The position numbers and the translations under genes are program-made. Of a stretch of DNA of 64,000 nucleotides, positions 50,709 through 59,816 are shown one piece after another; position 1 is the first letter of the stretch; every line of letters starts with the position of its first letter. The notes beneath the pieces are model-generated. The model ran no database searches. It was not told the DNA's origin and was given only the letters and a program-made list of their open reading frames with translations. The DNA comes from Viridibacterium sp035456105 (lineage in GTDB: Bacteria > Pseudomonadota > Gammaproteobacteria > Burkholderiales > Rhodocyclaceae). The DNA is taken from NCBI GenBank assembly GCA_035456105.1, contig DATIDV010000047.1:1-64000 (forward strand), written 5' to 3'.

Positions 50709-51845
50709 ATGCACCACACGCGTTCCCTATGCCTTCTGTTCGTTACCTTCATCATGGCCGCTTGCGCTTCTGATCCTGCTGTCGTTGGCCGCGCCTCTAC
50801 CGGCGCACCGCTGGTGATTGCTCACCGTGGCGCCAGCGCTTACCTTCCCGAGCACACGCTGGCCGCTTACCAGCACGCCATCGATCTCGGTGCGGATGTA
50901 GTGGAGCCTGACCTGGTCACGACGCGCGATGGCGTGCTGGTGGCCCGTCATGAAAACGAGATTGGTGGCACGACGAATGTGTCGGTGTTGCCCGAGTTCG
51001 CCAGCCGTAAGACGACGAAGACCATCGATGGCGTGCCGGTGACCGGATGGTTCACCGAGGATTTCACGCTTGCCGAATTGAAGACGCTGCGTGCGCGCGA
51101 ACGCATTCCGGCAAATCGCCCCGAGAACGCGAAGCAGAACGACCGTTACGAAATCCCGACCTTGCTGGAAGTGATTGCGCTGGTGAAAGCGCATGAGCAG
51201 AAGACCGGTAAGCGCATTGCGATCTACCCGGAGACGAAGCATCCGAGCTACTTCCGTGGCATCGGGAAACAGCTGGAAGAGACACTTGTGAAGACGCTGC
51301 ATGACGCCGGCTTCCACGGGAAGGGCGCACCGGTATTCATCCAGAGTTTCGAGGTGGCGAACCTGAAGATGCTGCGCAAGATGACGGATCTGCCGCTGGT
51401 GCAGCTCATCGACAATCCGGCCAACAAGCCTGCGCCGAACGGCACACCGCGCAACGCACCGTGGGATTTCATTGCCGCCGGTGACAAGCGTACTTACGCC
51501 GACCTCACCACGGCTGCCGGGCTGAAGGATGTCGCGAGCTATGCGGACGCGGTGGGTGCGTACAAGGAGATCATCATCCCGCGCACGGCCGACAATCGCC
51601 TTGGGACATCTACCAAGTTCGTCAACGATGCACATGCGGCGGGACTTGGCGTGCATATCTGGACGATGCGCCCGGAGAACGTCTTCCTGCCCGTGGAATT
51701 GCGCAAGGGTGATGTGTCTTCACTGACCGAGCGCGGTGATGCCGTCAACGAGATTCTTGTTTATCTGCGAGCAGGTATTGACGGATTTTTCAGCGACGAT
51801 CCATTGGCAGGACGTCAGGCTGTACTGCAATTTCAGAAGCTGTAG
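50709..51845 (+). CDS. glpQ: Glycerophosphodiester phosphodiesterase, lipoprotein (GlpQ type)
   Basis: 378 residues. Lipobox IMAAC at residues 15-19 after a signal peptide. GDPD domain: IAHRGASAYLPEHTLAAY (catalytic His), GADVVEPDLVTTRDGVLVARHE (metal-binding Glu/Asp and second His), YPETKHP. It hydrolyses glycerophosphodiesters to glycerol 3-phosphate and an alcohol. It is anchored in the envelope and shares a bidirectional terminator with the convergent desaturase gene. Confidence 0.92.
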   Translation: MHHTRSLCLLFVTFIMAACASDPAVVGRASTGAPLVIAHRGASAYLPEHTLAAYQHAIDLGADVVEPDLVTTRDGVLVARHENEIGGTTNVSVLPEFASRKTTKTIDGVPVTGWFTEDFTLAELKTLRARERIPANRPENAKQNDRYEIPTLLEVIALVKAHEQKTGKRIAIYPETKHPSYFRGIGKQLEETLVKTLHDAGFHGKGAPVFIQSFEVANLKMLRKMTDLPLVQLIDNPANKPAPNGTPRNAPWDFIAAGDKRTYADLTTAAGLKDVASYADAVGAYKEIIIPRTADNRLGTSTKFVNDAHAAGLGVHIWTMRPENVFLPVELRKGDVSSLTERGDAVNEILVYLRAGIDGFFSDDPLAGRQAVLQFQKL

Positions 51846-51867
51846 ATGGGTCACGGAAGTCTGGGAT

Positions 51868-51903
51868 GAAAAAAAGGCCGATGCTTGCATCGGCCTCTTT
51901 TTC
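51868..51903. terminator. Bidirectional terminator between glpQ and the desaturase gene
   Basis: AAAAAAAGGCCGATG-CTTG-CATCGGCCTCTTTTT serves both convergent genes. Confidence 0.9.
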
Positions 51904-51917
51904 GTCCCGGCAAGAGA

Positions 51918-53066
51918 TCAACCCTGCGCAGGCCTTGTCGCGACTGCAGGCATGACCGACACCACCCGGGCCACTTGTTGCTCATACTCGGCAACCGATA
52001 CGATGCGGCGTGCCGTGGTGTCCCACAGGATGCATTTGAGTGAACGTGGTATCTGACTGAGCCTGATGCGCGTGACGCCTGCGAACAGATGCTTGTATTC
52101 CTCGTGGCAGGCAACCAGACAGTAATTCGGGATGCGTGCCGAGAGGTGGTGAATGTGGTGGTAGGCGATATGGGCGGTCAGCCAGTTGAGCCAGCCCGGC
52201 AGCACGAGAAAGCTGGTGCCCTCCAGCGCGGCGCGGTTGTAGCACCAGCCTTCATCGTGACTGGCGTAGGAGTGCTCGAAATTGTGCTGCACGGTGAATA
52301 GCAGGATGCCTGCGCCGCCCGCCAGTGACATGCTGATGACATGGCAGACGAGAAGGAACGCGCTGCCTGTCGTCAACACCATCGCCGCCCACAGGCCGAT
52401 CAACACGACGTTGTTCCAGAACATGGCTCGGTACTCTGCGGCTGATGCCCAATACGGAGTCTTGAAGCCGAGTGCGTGCGTCTTGAGCGATACACCAGGT
52501 TGCGCGATCTTGCTCTTGATGAGGTGCGTCATCAGGCTGACGCTGCCTTTGAGCCAGTTGATGCGCGGGTTGAACACGATGTAGAGAAAGCCGGCGACAG
52601 GTGCCAGCCAGATGCTGCGAGCGTTGCGGTACTTGCGTTGCTGGCGTGGCGTCATGGCGCCGTATTCGTCCGCGGGGATGACGTTCAGCGGCCCTCGATA
52701 CTGCGCCCAGTTGCCGTTGGTGGAGTGGTGTTGCAGGTGACGCTGCGCCCACACCTGTTGCGGCATGCCCGAGATGACGCCGAAGATGAAGCCGAAAGCC
52801 TTGTTGAGGCCTATTGTGCGAAACATGCTGCGATGACCGCATTCGTGCATGAGCACGAAGACGCGCAGCAGAAAGAGGCTCATCGCTATCACGATGAAGG
52901 CCGTCAGCCACCACGAGACCTGTGCGCTCCATGTAACGGCGTACCAGAGCGCGGCGAGGGGCAGGAGGGTGCTGAGAACCTGACTGGCGCCCTTGAGATT
53001 GTCGGGGCGCACATGGCGATCAATGATCGTGCTCTTGAGTTCTTTGAGGCTGGCTATGATAGGCAC
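51918..53066 (-). CDS. Membrane fatty acid desaturase
   Basis: About 382 residues from GTG 53066 (the start is uncertain because no strong ribosome site is seen). The three histidine boxes are in order: HECGHR (about 97), HLQHH (about 133) and HIAYHHIHH (about 299), with membrane helices between. It introduces a double bond into acyl chains using di-iron and oxygen. The frame stays open upstream to 53291 only because it runs into a leftover of an ABC ATPase gene (53222-53300). Confidence 0.85.
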   Translation of the reverse strand: MPIIASLKELKSTIIDRHVRPDNLKGASQVLSTLLPLAALWYAVTWSAQVSWWLTAFIVIAMSLFLLRVFVLMHECGHRSMFRTIGLNKAFGFIFGVISGMPQQVWAQRHLQHHSTNGNWAQYRGPLNVIPADEYGAMTPRQQRKYRNARSIWLAPVAGFLYIVFNPRINWLKGSVSLMTHLIKSKIAQPGVSLKTHALGFKTPYWASAAEYRAMFWNNVVLIGLWAAMVLTTGSAFLLVCHVISMSLAGGAGILLFTVQHNFEHSYASHDEGWCYNRAALEGTSFLVLPGWLNWLTAHIAYHHIHHLSARIPNYCLVACHEEYKHLFAGVTRIRLSQIPRSLKCILWDTTARRIVSVAEYEQQVARVVSVMPAVATRPAQG

Positions 53067-53221
53067 GATTGGGGATGCTCGACTTCGGTGGGGGCTGCGG
53101 GAGGCTTGCTGATGGGTCACTGGGCCATCAACAAAGTAATCCCCTGCCTGCCAAAGTGCCGGGGAGAATGACCTATACCCGATTGCCGATGTAACGCCAA
53201 GCCGCAGCACAGCAAGCCACG

Positions 53222-53300
53222 GAGTCTTCGACAGGCATGAGCCCGGTGGATCGCTGAAGAAGTCCGCCGGTGGGGCTTCTGCGATGATCACACCGTCTGG
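53222..53300 (-). pseudogene. Leftover C-terminus of an amino acid ABC ATPase
   Basis: The minus strand encodes DGVIIAEAPPADFFSDPPGS, nearly the C-terminus of the ATPase at 53953-54681 (DGQIIEEAPPADFFDNPQS). At DNA level GAAGAAGTC-GCCGG-GG-GCTTCT-CGATGATC and the segment TCTTCGACAGG are shared. No other part of the gene is present. Confidence 0.7.
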
Positions 53301-53314
53301 CGGCTCGCAACGTC

Positions 53315-53349
53315 AAAAGGGCGGGGCTCCGTAAAGAGCGCCGCCCTCG
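53315..53349 (-). terminator. Terminator of the small helical protein gene
   Basis: Minus strand AGGGCGG and CCGCCCT arms are followed by a short T run, 60 bp after the stop of 53409-53732. Confidence 0.65.
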
Positions 53350-53408
53350 TTCATGACGCTGCCCGTACATCAGGCGGCGGTCGTGCGTTTTGCACGATTA
53401 TTTCTTGC

Positions 53409-53732
53409 TTAGTGCAGCTGGTGCTTCAGGTTGCTCAACTCATTGTGGGCCAGCAAGACCGCAGTGCGTAGCGCCGGACTGACCTTGCCGGATTCGCAAG
53501 CGCGCTTCGCATTGTCGCCGAGCGACTCCAGATCTTCGATGTACTGGCGGACCCTGGATTCGTCGTGTGAGCTCTGGATGATCTGTTTGCCCTGGTTGGA
53601 CTTCTCGTTCAGCTCATCAATGACCTCCTTCAACTGCTGAGGGACAGAACGCTCTTGCTCGCAAACTTCCGCCGCACGATGGATCGTGTGCTCGACGTTG
53701 ACGACACGTTTCTTGATTTCGCTCATCTGCAT
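53409..53732 (-). CDS. Small helical protein of unknown function
   Basis: 107 residues from ATG 53732 (AAAGGAG upstream). Almost all alpha-helical and charged (VVNVEHTIHRAAEVCEQERSVPQQLKEVIDELNEKS; ALRTAVLLAHNELSNLKHQL), probably a coiled coil, with two cysteines. No signal peptide. Conserved-looking small proteins like this occur in betaproteobacteria, but no function is known to me. It stands alone with its own terminator. Confidence 0.7.
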   Translation of the reverse strand: MQMSEIKKRVVNVEHTIHRAAEVCEQERSVPQQLKEVIDELNEKSNQGKQIIQSSHDESRVRQYIEDLESLGDNAKRACESGKVSPALRTAVLLAHNELSNLKHQLH

Positions 53733-53952
53733 GTTTTAACTCCTTTTCGGTTGTTACGACAGCCCGTGAGGGCTCCGAATGTGACGCAAGAATGGTTCCA
53801 CCTGGTCAGGGTGAGGCCACCAGCGTGGCGACCTTTAAGAGTGACTGCGAATGTGGTGCGGAGTTCAGAGAAATGAGTGTCGCCGCTGTCGGCCATTGGC
53901 GACAGATCGCCCGCGAGATCGCGCTGGTGAAACGTTGGGTGGATGTTCTGCG

Positions 53953-54681
53953 TTACAGGATCTTCGACAGGAATTCCTGCAGACGCAGGCTCTGCGGGTT
54001 GTCGAAGAAGTCAGCCGGAGGTGCTTCTTCGATGATCTGGCCATCGTCCATGAAGATCACGCGATTGGCGACCGAGCGTGCAAATCCCATCTCATGCGTA
54101 ACGCATAACATGGTAATGCCCTGTGTGGCCAGTTCGCTCATTACGTCGAGCACTTCCTTGATCATCTCCGGGTCGAGTGCCGAGGTGGGCTCATCGAACA
54201 ACAGGATGCGTGGTGCAAGGCATAGCGCCCGGGCGATCGCTACGCGCTGTTGCTGACCACCGGAGAGCTGCAACGGGTACTTGTGCGCCTGCTCGGCGAT
54301 GTGTACGCGTTCGAGCTGCTGCATGGCTTGCGCCTCCGCATCCTTCTTCGCGATGCCATTCACCCACACCGGCGCCAGTGTCAGGTTCTCGAGCACCGAA
54401 AGATGCGGGAACAGGTTGAACTGCTGGAACACCATGCCGACCTTGCGCCGCACCGCTTCGACGGATTCTGCATTGTCATCGACCGTTATGCCGTCGACGG
54501 AGAGACGGCCTTCCTCATGCGCCTCCAGTCGATTGACAAGGCGGATCAGCGTCGACTTGCCCGAGCCCGACGGGCCGCAGATCACCACCTGTTCGCCTGC
54601 CTCGACCCGTAGGTCGATATCGCGCAGTACGTGATGCTGACCGAACCATTTATTGACCTTGTCGAATTCAATGATGCTCAT
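53953..54681 (-). CDS. aapP: Amino acid ABC transporter ATPase (AapP/GlnQ type)
   Basis: 242 residues. Walker A GPSGSGKSTLIR, signature LSGGQQQRVAIARAL, Walker B ILLFDEPTSALDPEM, H-loop CVTHEMGFA. It powers import by the AapQM permeases and AapJ. Fifteen bases after aapM. A partial copy of its 3' end lies at 53222-53300. It could also serve the ATPase-less system at 30313-32672. Confidence 0.93.
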   Translation of the reverse strand: MSIIEFDKVNKWFGQHHVLRDIDLRVEAGEQVVICGPSGSGKSTLIRLVNRLEAHEEGRLSVDGITVDDNAESVEAVRRKVGMVFQQFNLFPHLSVLENLTLAPVWVNGIAKKDAEAQAMQQLERVHIAEQAHKYPLQLSGGQQQRVAIARALCLAPRILLFDEPTSALDPEMIKEVLDVMSELATQGITMLCVTHEMGFARSVANRVIFMDDGQIIEEAPPADFFDNPQSLRLQEFLSKIL

Positions 54682-54696
54682 CGTTTAGTGCCTTGC

Positions 54697-55800
54697 TCAG
54701 TTGCGTTGTTGTCCATGTGCCAGTCGGCGTTCCAGGCGCATGCTGTAACGCGACATGCCGAAACAGAAGCTCCAGTAGATGAAAGCCACGAAAAGATAAC
54801 CTTCGAGGAAGAAGGGGCGCCACACCACGTCACCACCGAGCGCCAGCGACAGCGCACCGGTGAGTTCGTACAGGCTGACGATGGTGACCAGCGAGCAGTC
54901 CTTGAAGTTACCGATGAAGCTGTTGACGATGGAGGGCAGTACGGCCTGCAGTGCCTGCGGTAGCAGCACCAGTCCATGCGTCTTCCAGTATCCCAGTCCG
55001 AGCGATTGCGCGGCTTCGGTCTGCGCACGTGGTACTGCGTTAAGGCCGCCGCGCACGATCTCCGCCATGTAGGCCGCCGAGAACAGGCCGATGCCGACCA
55101 GCACGCGAATCAGCACGTCCAGCTTCACACCCTGTGGCAGGAAAAGAGGCAGCATGAACGAGGCCATGAATAGCACCGAGATCAGCGGTACGCCGCGGAT
55201 CAACTCGACGTAGAGCGAACTGAGTGTGCGCAGCACAGGCAAGTGCGAGCGCCGTGCCATCGCCAGCAGGACTGCCAGCGGAAATGCCATGGTCATTCCG
55301 CCAAGCGAGAGCAAGACTGTCAGCGGCAGGCCGCCCCAGAGGTTTGTCTGTACTGGCGTCAGACCCGCAACACCGCCGCCCATCAGCGCCACGAAGACGG
55401 CCATGCCGGACAGCCACAGCGGCAAGAGATACCAGCGCCACATGCGTGGCGTAGCGCTCACGCCGACCAGCGACAACATCAGCAACACGGCAACAAGCGG
55501 CCGCCATTGTTCGGCAAACGGATAGCGTCCGAAGAGAATGGTGCGGTACTTCTCCGACACCACGCCCCAGCACGCACCCGCATGTCCCGCGGCCTGACAG
55601 GCATCGACATCGGGGCGCACGACGGCCTTGAATATGGCCCAGTCGATGAGTTGCGGCAGATACCAGCCGAGCACGCCGAGCAGCAGGACGGTTGCAATGC
55701 TGTTAGGCCAATCGGAAAAGAGATTGGCGCGTGCCCAGGCCACGAGGCCTTGTGTCTGGCGTGGAGCGGGGCGGGCTGAAATCAGTTGCTTGGTACTCAT
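54697..55800 (-). CDS. aapM: General amino acid ABC permease, AapM
   Basis: 367 residues from ATG 55800. Long N-terminal part with extra membrane helices, as in AapM, then the HisM-type core with SLGLGYWKTHGLVLLPQALQAVLPSIVNSFIG (EAA loop). The permease start overlaps the aapQ stop by four bases. AapM/AapQ are longer than histidine-type permeases, as here. Confidence 0.92.
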   Translation of the reverse strand: MSTKQLISARPAPRQTQGLVAWARANLFSDWPNSIATVLLLGVLGWYLPQLIDWAIFKAVVRPDVDACQAAGHAGACWGVVSEKYRTILFGRYPFAEQWRPLVAVLLMLSLVGVSATPRMWRWYLLPLWLSGMAVFVALMGGGVAGLTPVQTNLWGGLPLTVLLSLGGMTMAFPLAVLLAMARRSHLPVLRTLSSLYVELIRGVPLISVLFMASFMLPLFLPQGVKLDVLIRVLVGIGLFSAAYMAEIVRGGLNAVPRAQTEAAQSLGLGYWKTHGLVLLPQALQAVLPSIVNSFIGNFKDCSLVTIVSLYELTGALSLALGGDVVWRPFFLEGYLFVAFIYWSFCFGMSRYSMRLERRLAHGQQRN

Positions 55801-57005
55801 GCCAGGCCCCGCATTGCAACACGCCGATTGAAGCGATTCATGAACCAGGCTGTCAGCAACGACAGCGAGACATACACCGCCATGATGATCGCCACGCATT
55901 CAAACGCGCGACCGGTCTGGTTGAGTGAGGTATTCGCGATCGACACCAGATCGGGATAGCCGACAGCCACGGCCAGTGACGAGTTTTTCGTCAGGTTCAG
56001 ATACTGGTTGGTCAGTGAGGGCAGGATCACGCGTAGGGCCTGTGGCAGGATCACCAGTCGTAGTTGCTGCACGCGGCCGAGACCCAGGGAGCGTGCAGCT
56101 TCAAGCTGACCGTGCTGTACCGATTGCACACCGGCGCGCACAACTTCGGCGACGAATGCCGCCGTGTAAGTCGACAGGCCGAGGAAGACGGCAAGAAACT
56201 CCGGCGTTACCGCGGCACCGCCCGAGATGTTGATCTCACTCTTCTCGGGAATGTCGAAGGCCCACGACACATTGCCGATGAGCGCGCCGAATGTGCAGGC
56301 CAGCAATACACCGCCAAGCAGCATCAGGAGCACAGGCCACACGCGTGGTAACTGGCGACCCTTTTCATAGAGCACACGGCCTGCGTGGCGCAGATAAAGC
56401 ACGGAAGCCACGATGCCCAGCACCAGACCAAGACCGACATAGAGCCATGCCAGCGATGATTCCGGCACGGGAAAGGCCAGGCCACTCTTGCTGAGGAAAA
56501 AGCCGGGCAGGGGTGATAGCGCCTCATCGGATGTTGGCAGCATATCGCTGAGTACGAAATACCACATCAGCAATTGCAACAGCACCGGCACATTGCGTAC
56601 CAGTTCGACATAGCCCGTGCAGAGGGTGCGGATGAGGAAGTTGCGCGATAGCCGCCCGACGCCAAGCAGTGTGCCGAGCACCGTGCACACCACGATGCTC
56701 GCAAGCGCCACGCGCAAGGTATTGCCGAGCCCAACCACGAAGGCACGCCAGAAAGCTTGGCCGGATTCGTAGCCGAACAGTCCCTCGCTGATCTCGAAAC
56801 CGGCAGGATCGAGCAGGAAGTCGAAGCCCGCATGCGCGCCGCGTGCGCGCATATTGGCGAGCGTGTTGCCCATGACCCACCAGACGAGCAGGCCGATGGC
56901 GACGAGCACGATGAGTTGCATGGCGCGGTTACGCCATGCGCGTGCCTGATGACGTGTTTCCGGAGGTTTGCGAGGAGAGACGGGCTGATCGCGAAGGCTG
57001 CGCAT
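55797..57005 (-). CDS. aapQ: General amino acid ABC permease, AapQ
   Basis: 402 residues from ATG 57005 (weak ribosome site; upstream in-frame codons exist but lack support). N-terminal helix MQLIVLVAIGLLVWWVM, NMRARGAHAGFDFLLDPAGFEI and the EAA loop EAARSLGLGRVQQLRLVILPQALRVILPSLTNQYLNL are typical. It sits between aapJ (after a hairpin) and aapM. Confidence 0.92.
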   Translation of the reverse strand: MRSLRDQPVSPRKPPETRHQARAWRNRAMQLIVLVAIGLLVWWVMGNTLANMRARGAHAGFDFLLDPAGFEISEGLFGYESGQAFWRAFVVGLGNTLRVALASIVVCTVLGTLLGVGRLSRNFLIRTLCTGYVELVRNVPVLLQLLMWYFVLSDMLPTSDEALSPLPGFFLSKSGLAFPVPESSLAWLYVGLGLVLGIVASVLYLRHAGRVLYEKGRQLPRVWPVLLMLLGGVLLACTFGALIGNVSWAFDIPEKSEINISGGAAVTPEFLAVFLGLSTYTAAFVAEVVRAGVQSVQHGQLEAARSLGLGRVQQLRLVILPQALRVILPSLTNQYLNLTKNSSLAVAVGYPDLVSIANTSLNQTGRAFECVAIIMAVYVSLSLLTAWFMNRFNRRVAMRGLA

Positions 57006-57144
57006 GGCTTTGAGAATACCGCTTTGTAGCGCCGGGTGAGCAAGTGGCGAGTTTGGTGCTGGTGTAGGGCGGAACGCAAAGCGGTTCCGCCGGATTGGGG
57101 CGTGCATGGACTTTACGTAAAGCCGCCTCACGTCTGCTGGTCAC

Positions 57145-57177
57145 GAAAAAACGGCCCGCTTGCGAGGGCCGTTTCTC
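57145..57177 (-). terminator. Hairpin between aapJ and aapQ
   Basis: Minus strand AACGGCCC and GGGCCGTT arms are followed by TTTTT. A partial terminator here would keep binding protein in excess over permease. The same design is seen at 31780-31816. Confidence 0.8.
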
Positions 57178-57191
57178 ATTTCACAATCTAC

Positions 57192-58223
57192 TTAACGCAC
57201 CGGCGGCGCGTAAAGAATCCCGCCCTTGTTCCATAGATTGTTCAAACCACGCGGCAGCTTGAGTACCGACTTCGGTCCGACGTTGCGCTCGAAGATTTCG
57301 CCGTAGTTACCGCCAGCCTTGATGGCGCGATACGCCCAGTCCTTGTCGAGACCGAGCAGCTTGCCACTGTCATCCGAGGTGCCGAGGATGCGCTGGATGA
57401 CGGGGTCTTTGCTGTTGGCTTTCAACTCATCGACATTGGCCTGGGTGATGCCGTATTCCTCGGCTTCGATCAAGGCGAAGATGGTCCACTTCACGATGCT
57501 GAACCATTCGTCATCACCACGACGCACGGCCGGGCCGAGGGGTTCCTTGGAGATGATGTCGGCGAGCAGGACGTAGTCGTCCGGATTCTTCGCCTCCTTG
57601 TTGCGCAGGCCGGCGAGGCCGGAGAGGTCGGTCGTGTAGGCCTGGCAGCGGCCAGAGAAGAAGGCCTTGAATGAGGCTTCAAAGCCTTCAAAAACGACGG
57701 GCTTGACCTTGATGCCGAGCGCGCGGAAATAGTCGGAAAGGTTCTTCTCGTTGGTGGTGCCGGACTGCACGCAGATCTCGGCGTTCTTGAGCTGCTTCGG
57801 GCTGGTGATCTTGAGCTTCTTTGGCACGAGGAAGCCCTGGCCGTCGAAGTAGGTGATGGCAGTGAATTCTAGGCCCAGCGAGGCGTCGCGCGTCAGCGTC
57901 CAGGTGGTGTTGCGCGCCAGCAGGTCGACTTCGCCGGACTGGATCGCAGTGAAGCGCTGCTGCGAGTTGAGTGGAACGAAGTTTACTTTCTTTGGATCGC
58001 TGAGCAGCGCGGCAGCGATGGCACGACAGGTGTCGGCGTCGAGGCCAGACCAGTTGCCCTGGTTGTCCGGCAGCGAGAAGCCCGCCACGCCGGTGCTAAC
58101 ACCGCACTGGATGGCGCCGCGTTGCTTGATGGTGTCGATGGTCTTGCCAGCATGAGCCGGCGATGCGAACAACAGGCTACCGGTGAGTGCCGCAAGCGCG
58201 GTGCAGAGCTGTGTGATTTTCAT
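57192..58223 (-). CDS. aapJ: General amino acid periplasmic binding protein, AapJ
   Basis: 343 residues from ATG 58223 (AGGGA upstream). Signal peptide MKITQLCTALAALTGSLLFASPAHA. SBP family 3 long form with IKQRGAIQCGVSTGVAGFSLPDNQGNW, characteristic of AapJ/BztA. It binds several L-amino acids with glutamate and aspartate preferred in known members. First gene of aapJQMP. Confidence 0.93.
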   Translation of the reverse strand: MKITQLCTALAALTGSLLFASPAHAGKTIDTIKQRGAIQCGVSTGVAGFSLPDNQGNWSGLDADTCRAIAAALLSDPKKVNFVPLNSQQRFTAIQSGEVDLLARNTTWTLTRDASLGLEFTAITYFDGQGFLVPKKLKITSPKQLKNAEICVQSGTTNEKNLSDYFRALGIKVKPVVFEGFEASFKAFFSGRCQAYTTDLSGLAGLRNKEAKNPDDYVLLADIISKEPLGPAVRRGDDEWFSIVKWTIFALIEAEEYGITQANVDELKANSKDPVIQRILGTSDDSGKLLGLDKDWAYRAIKAGGNYGEIFERNVGPKSVLKLPRGLNNLWNKGGILYAPPVR

Positions 58224-58396
58224 ATGCAGTCCCTTGTTGAGTTGGAGCTTTGAGTTGGAGCTGTTGGCGTGATCGCGCAGCTTAGCAGCCAAGGCCCCGG
58301 GACGAAACGCAGAGAAATCGATTTGCTTTTGCAGCTTTGTCGATCATGTTCAAGCAGGGGTGTCCGTGTTCGGCGACGCCCCTCGCACGCGGCAGA

Positions 58397-59686
58397 TCAG
58401 GCTGCCGCCAGGACGTAAGCGCGGCGGTTGATGCGCAACACCATGACAGCGGCAACAAGACATAGCGCGCCGGAGATCATCGTTGCCACCGTGTAGGTGC
58501 CGAGGCTGTTGCGCAGCACCCCGGCGAGCAGGGCTGCGAAGGCCGCGCCGAGCTGGTGGCCGGCAACGATCCAGCCGAAGATGATGGGTGCATCCTTGCT
58601 GCCGAATACGTCGTTGGTGAGGCGTACGGTGGGCGGCACGGTGGCGATCCAGTCAAGGCCATAGAACAGCGCGAACACCGGCAGGCCGAAATAGCTCAGG
58701 CCGAATGCATACGGCAGATAGATGAGTGCGAGGCCGCGCAGACCGTAGTACCAGAACAGCAGCACGCGATTGTTGAAGCGGTCGGAAAGCCAGCCCGACA
58801 GCGTCGTGCCGACGAGGTCGAGTGCGCCCATGGCGGCGAGGATGCCCGCGCCCTGCACGGCGCTCAGGCCGTAGTCGCCGCACATGGCGATGAAGTGCGA
58901 GCCGATGTAGCCGTTGGTGCTGGCGCCGCAGACGAAGAAGCTGAAGAACAGCAGCCAGAAATCACGCACTTTCACCGCGCTACCAAGTGCAGCAAAGGCA
59001 ATTGCGATGGGGTTCTTGCGAGTGGACGCTTCGGCCAGCGGCGCATCTGCCGGTTCGCCGTAGAGCGGCAGCCCCAGATGGGCCGGGCGCTCGGGCAGGA
59101 GCAGGAAAGCGAGTGGGATGACGATGGCAACACCCGCCGCGACGGTCAGCACGACGGGCTGCCAGCCATAGCGTTCGACGATGCTGGCCAACAGGGGCAG
59201 AAACACCAGCTGGCCGGTCGCCGAACTGGCGGTGAGGATGCCCATGGCCAGACCGCGCCGCTCCTTGAACCAGCGGCTGACCACGGTGGCGCCCAGCGTC
59301 ATCGACGTCGCGCCGGTCGTGCAGCCGACGATCACGCCCCACAACAACCACATGTGCCAGCTCTGGCTCATCAGGCTGGACAGGGCGATGGCTGCCAGCA
59401 GGATGGTCAGTGCGCTGAGCACTGTCTTGCGCAAGCCGAAGCGTTCCATGGCGGCTGCGGCGAAAGGGCCCATCAGACCGAAAAGTGCGAGGTTGATCGA
59501 CAGGGCGACCGAGATGGTGGCGAGATCCCAGCCGAAAGCCTTCTGCAGTGGCACCAGCATTACGCTGGGCGTGGCGCGGGTGCCGGCGGTGATCAGCATG
59601 ACCAGAAAGGTCAGCGCAATGGCGACCCATGCGTAATGAAAGCGATTTCCGATGCGCTTCTGCGCCCATTGTGCGACGGCCTGCAT
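58397..59686 (-). CDS. MFS transporter (oxalate/formate antiporter-like)
   Basis: 429 residues, 12 predicted membrane helices in two halves with a central loop near 205-225. It begins FHYAWVAIALTFLVMLITAGTRATPSVMLVPLQKAFGWD, and has the MFS loop SRWFKERRGLAMG and GWLSDRFNNR. It belongs to the monocarboxylate-type MFS group. Divergent from a TetR gene whose operators fill the shared promoter, so it is repressed until an unknown ligand appears. Confidence 0.88.
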   Translation of the reverse strand: MQAVAQWAQKRIGNRFHYAWVAIALTFLVMLITAGTRATPSVMLVPLQKAFGWDLATISVALSINLALFGLMGPFAAAAMERFGLRKTVLSALTILLAAIALSSLMSQSWHMWLLWGVIVGCTTGATSMTLGATVVSRWFKERRGLAMGILTASSATGQLVFLPLLASIVERYGWQPVVLTVAAGVAIVIPLAFLLLPERPAHLGLPLYGEPADAPLAEASTRKNPIAIAFAALGSAVKVRDFWLLFFSFFVCGASTNGYIGSHFIAMCGDYGLSAVQGAGILAAMGALDLVGTTLSGWLSDRFNNRVLLFWYYGLRGLALIYLPYAFGLSYFGLPVFALFYGLDWIATVPPTVRLTNDVFGSKDAPIIFGWIVAGHQLGAAFAALLAGVLRNSLGTYTVATMISGALCLVAAVMVLRINRRAYVLAAA

Positions 59687-59715
59687 GCAGCTCTCCCTGC
59701 TGGATTGAGGATGTT

Positions 59716-59731
59716 GTTACCGATCGGTAAC
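59716..59731. promoter_or_regulatory. TetR operator 1
   Basis: GTTACCGATCGGTAAC is a perfect 16-bp palindrome, 30 bp before the MFS start. Confidence 0.85.
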
Positions 59732-59747
59732 AATGCTTGTAATGCTA

Positions 59748-59764
59748 TGTACCGATCGGTAACA
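59748..59764. promoter_or_regulatory. TetR operator 2
   Basis: TGTACCGATCGGTAACA shares the core TACCGATCGGTA with operator 1, 32 bp away. Confidence 0.82.
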
Positions 59765-59816
59765 TGTCAAGAATATCGATGCGAAAAAACGCGGGACGGA
59801 CAAACGAGGTGGCGTG

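Noticed and set aside
58224..58396. Possible sigma54 promoter before aapJ
   Set aside because: A GG/GC pair with 10-base spacing exists, but the flanking -24 and -12 bases do not match the consensus.
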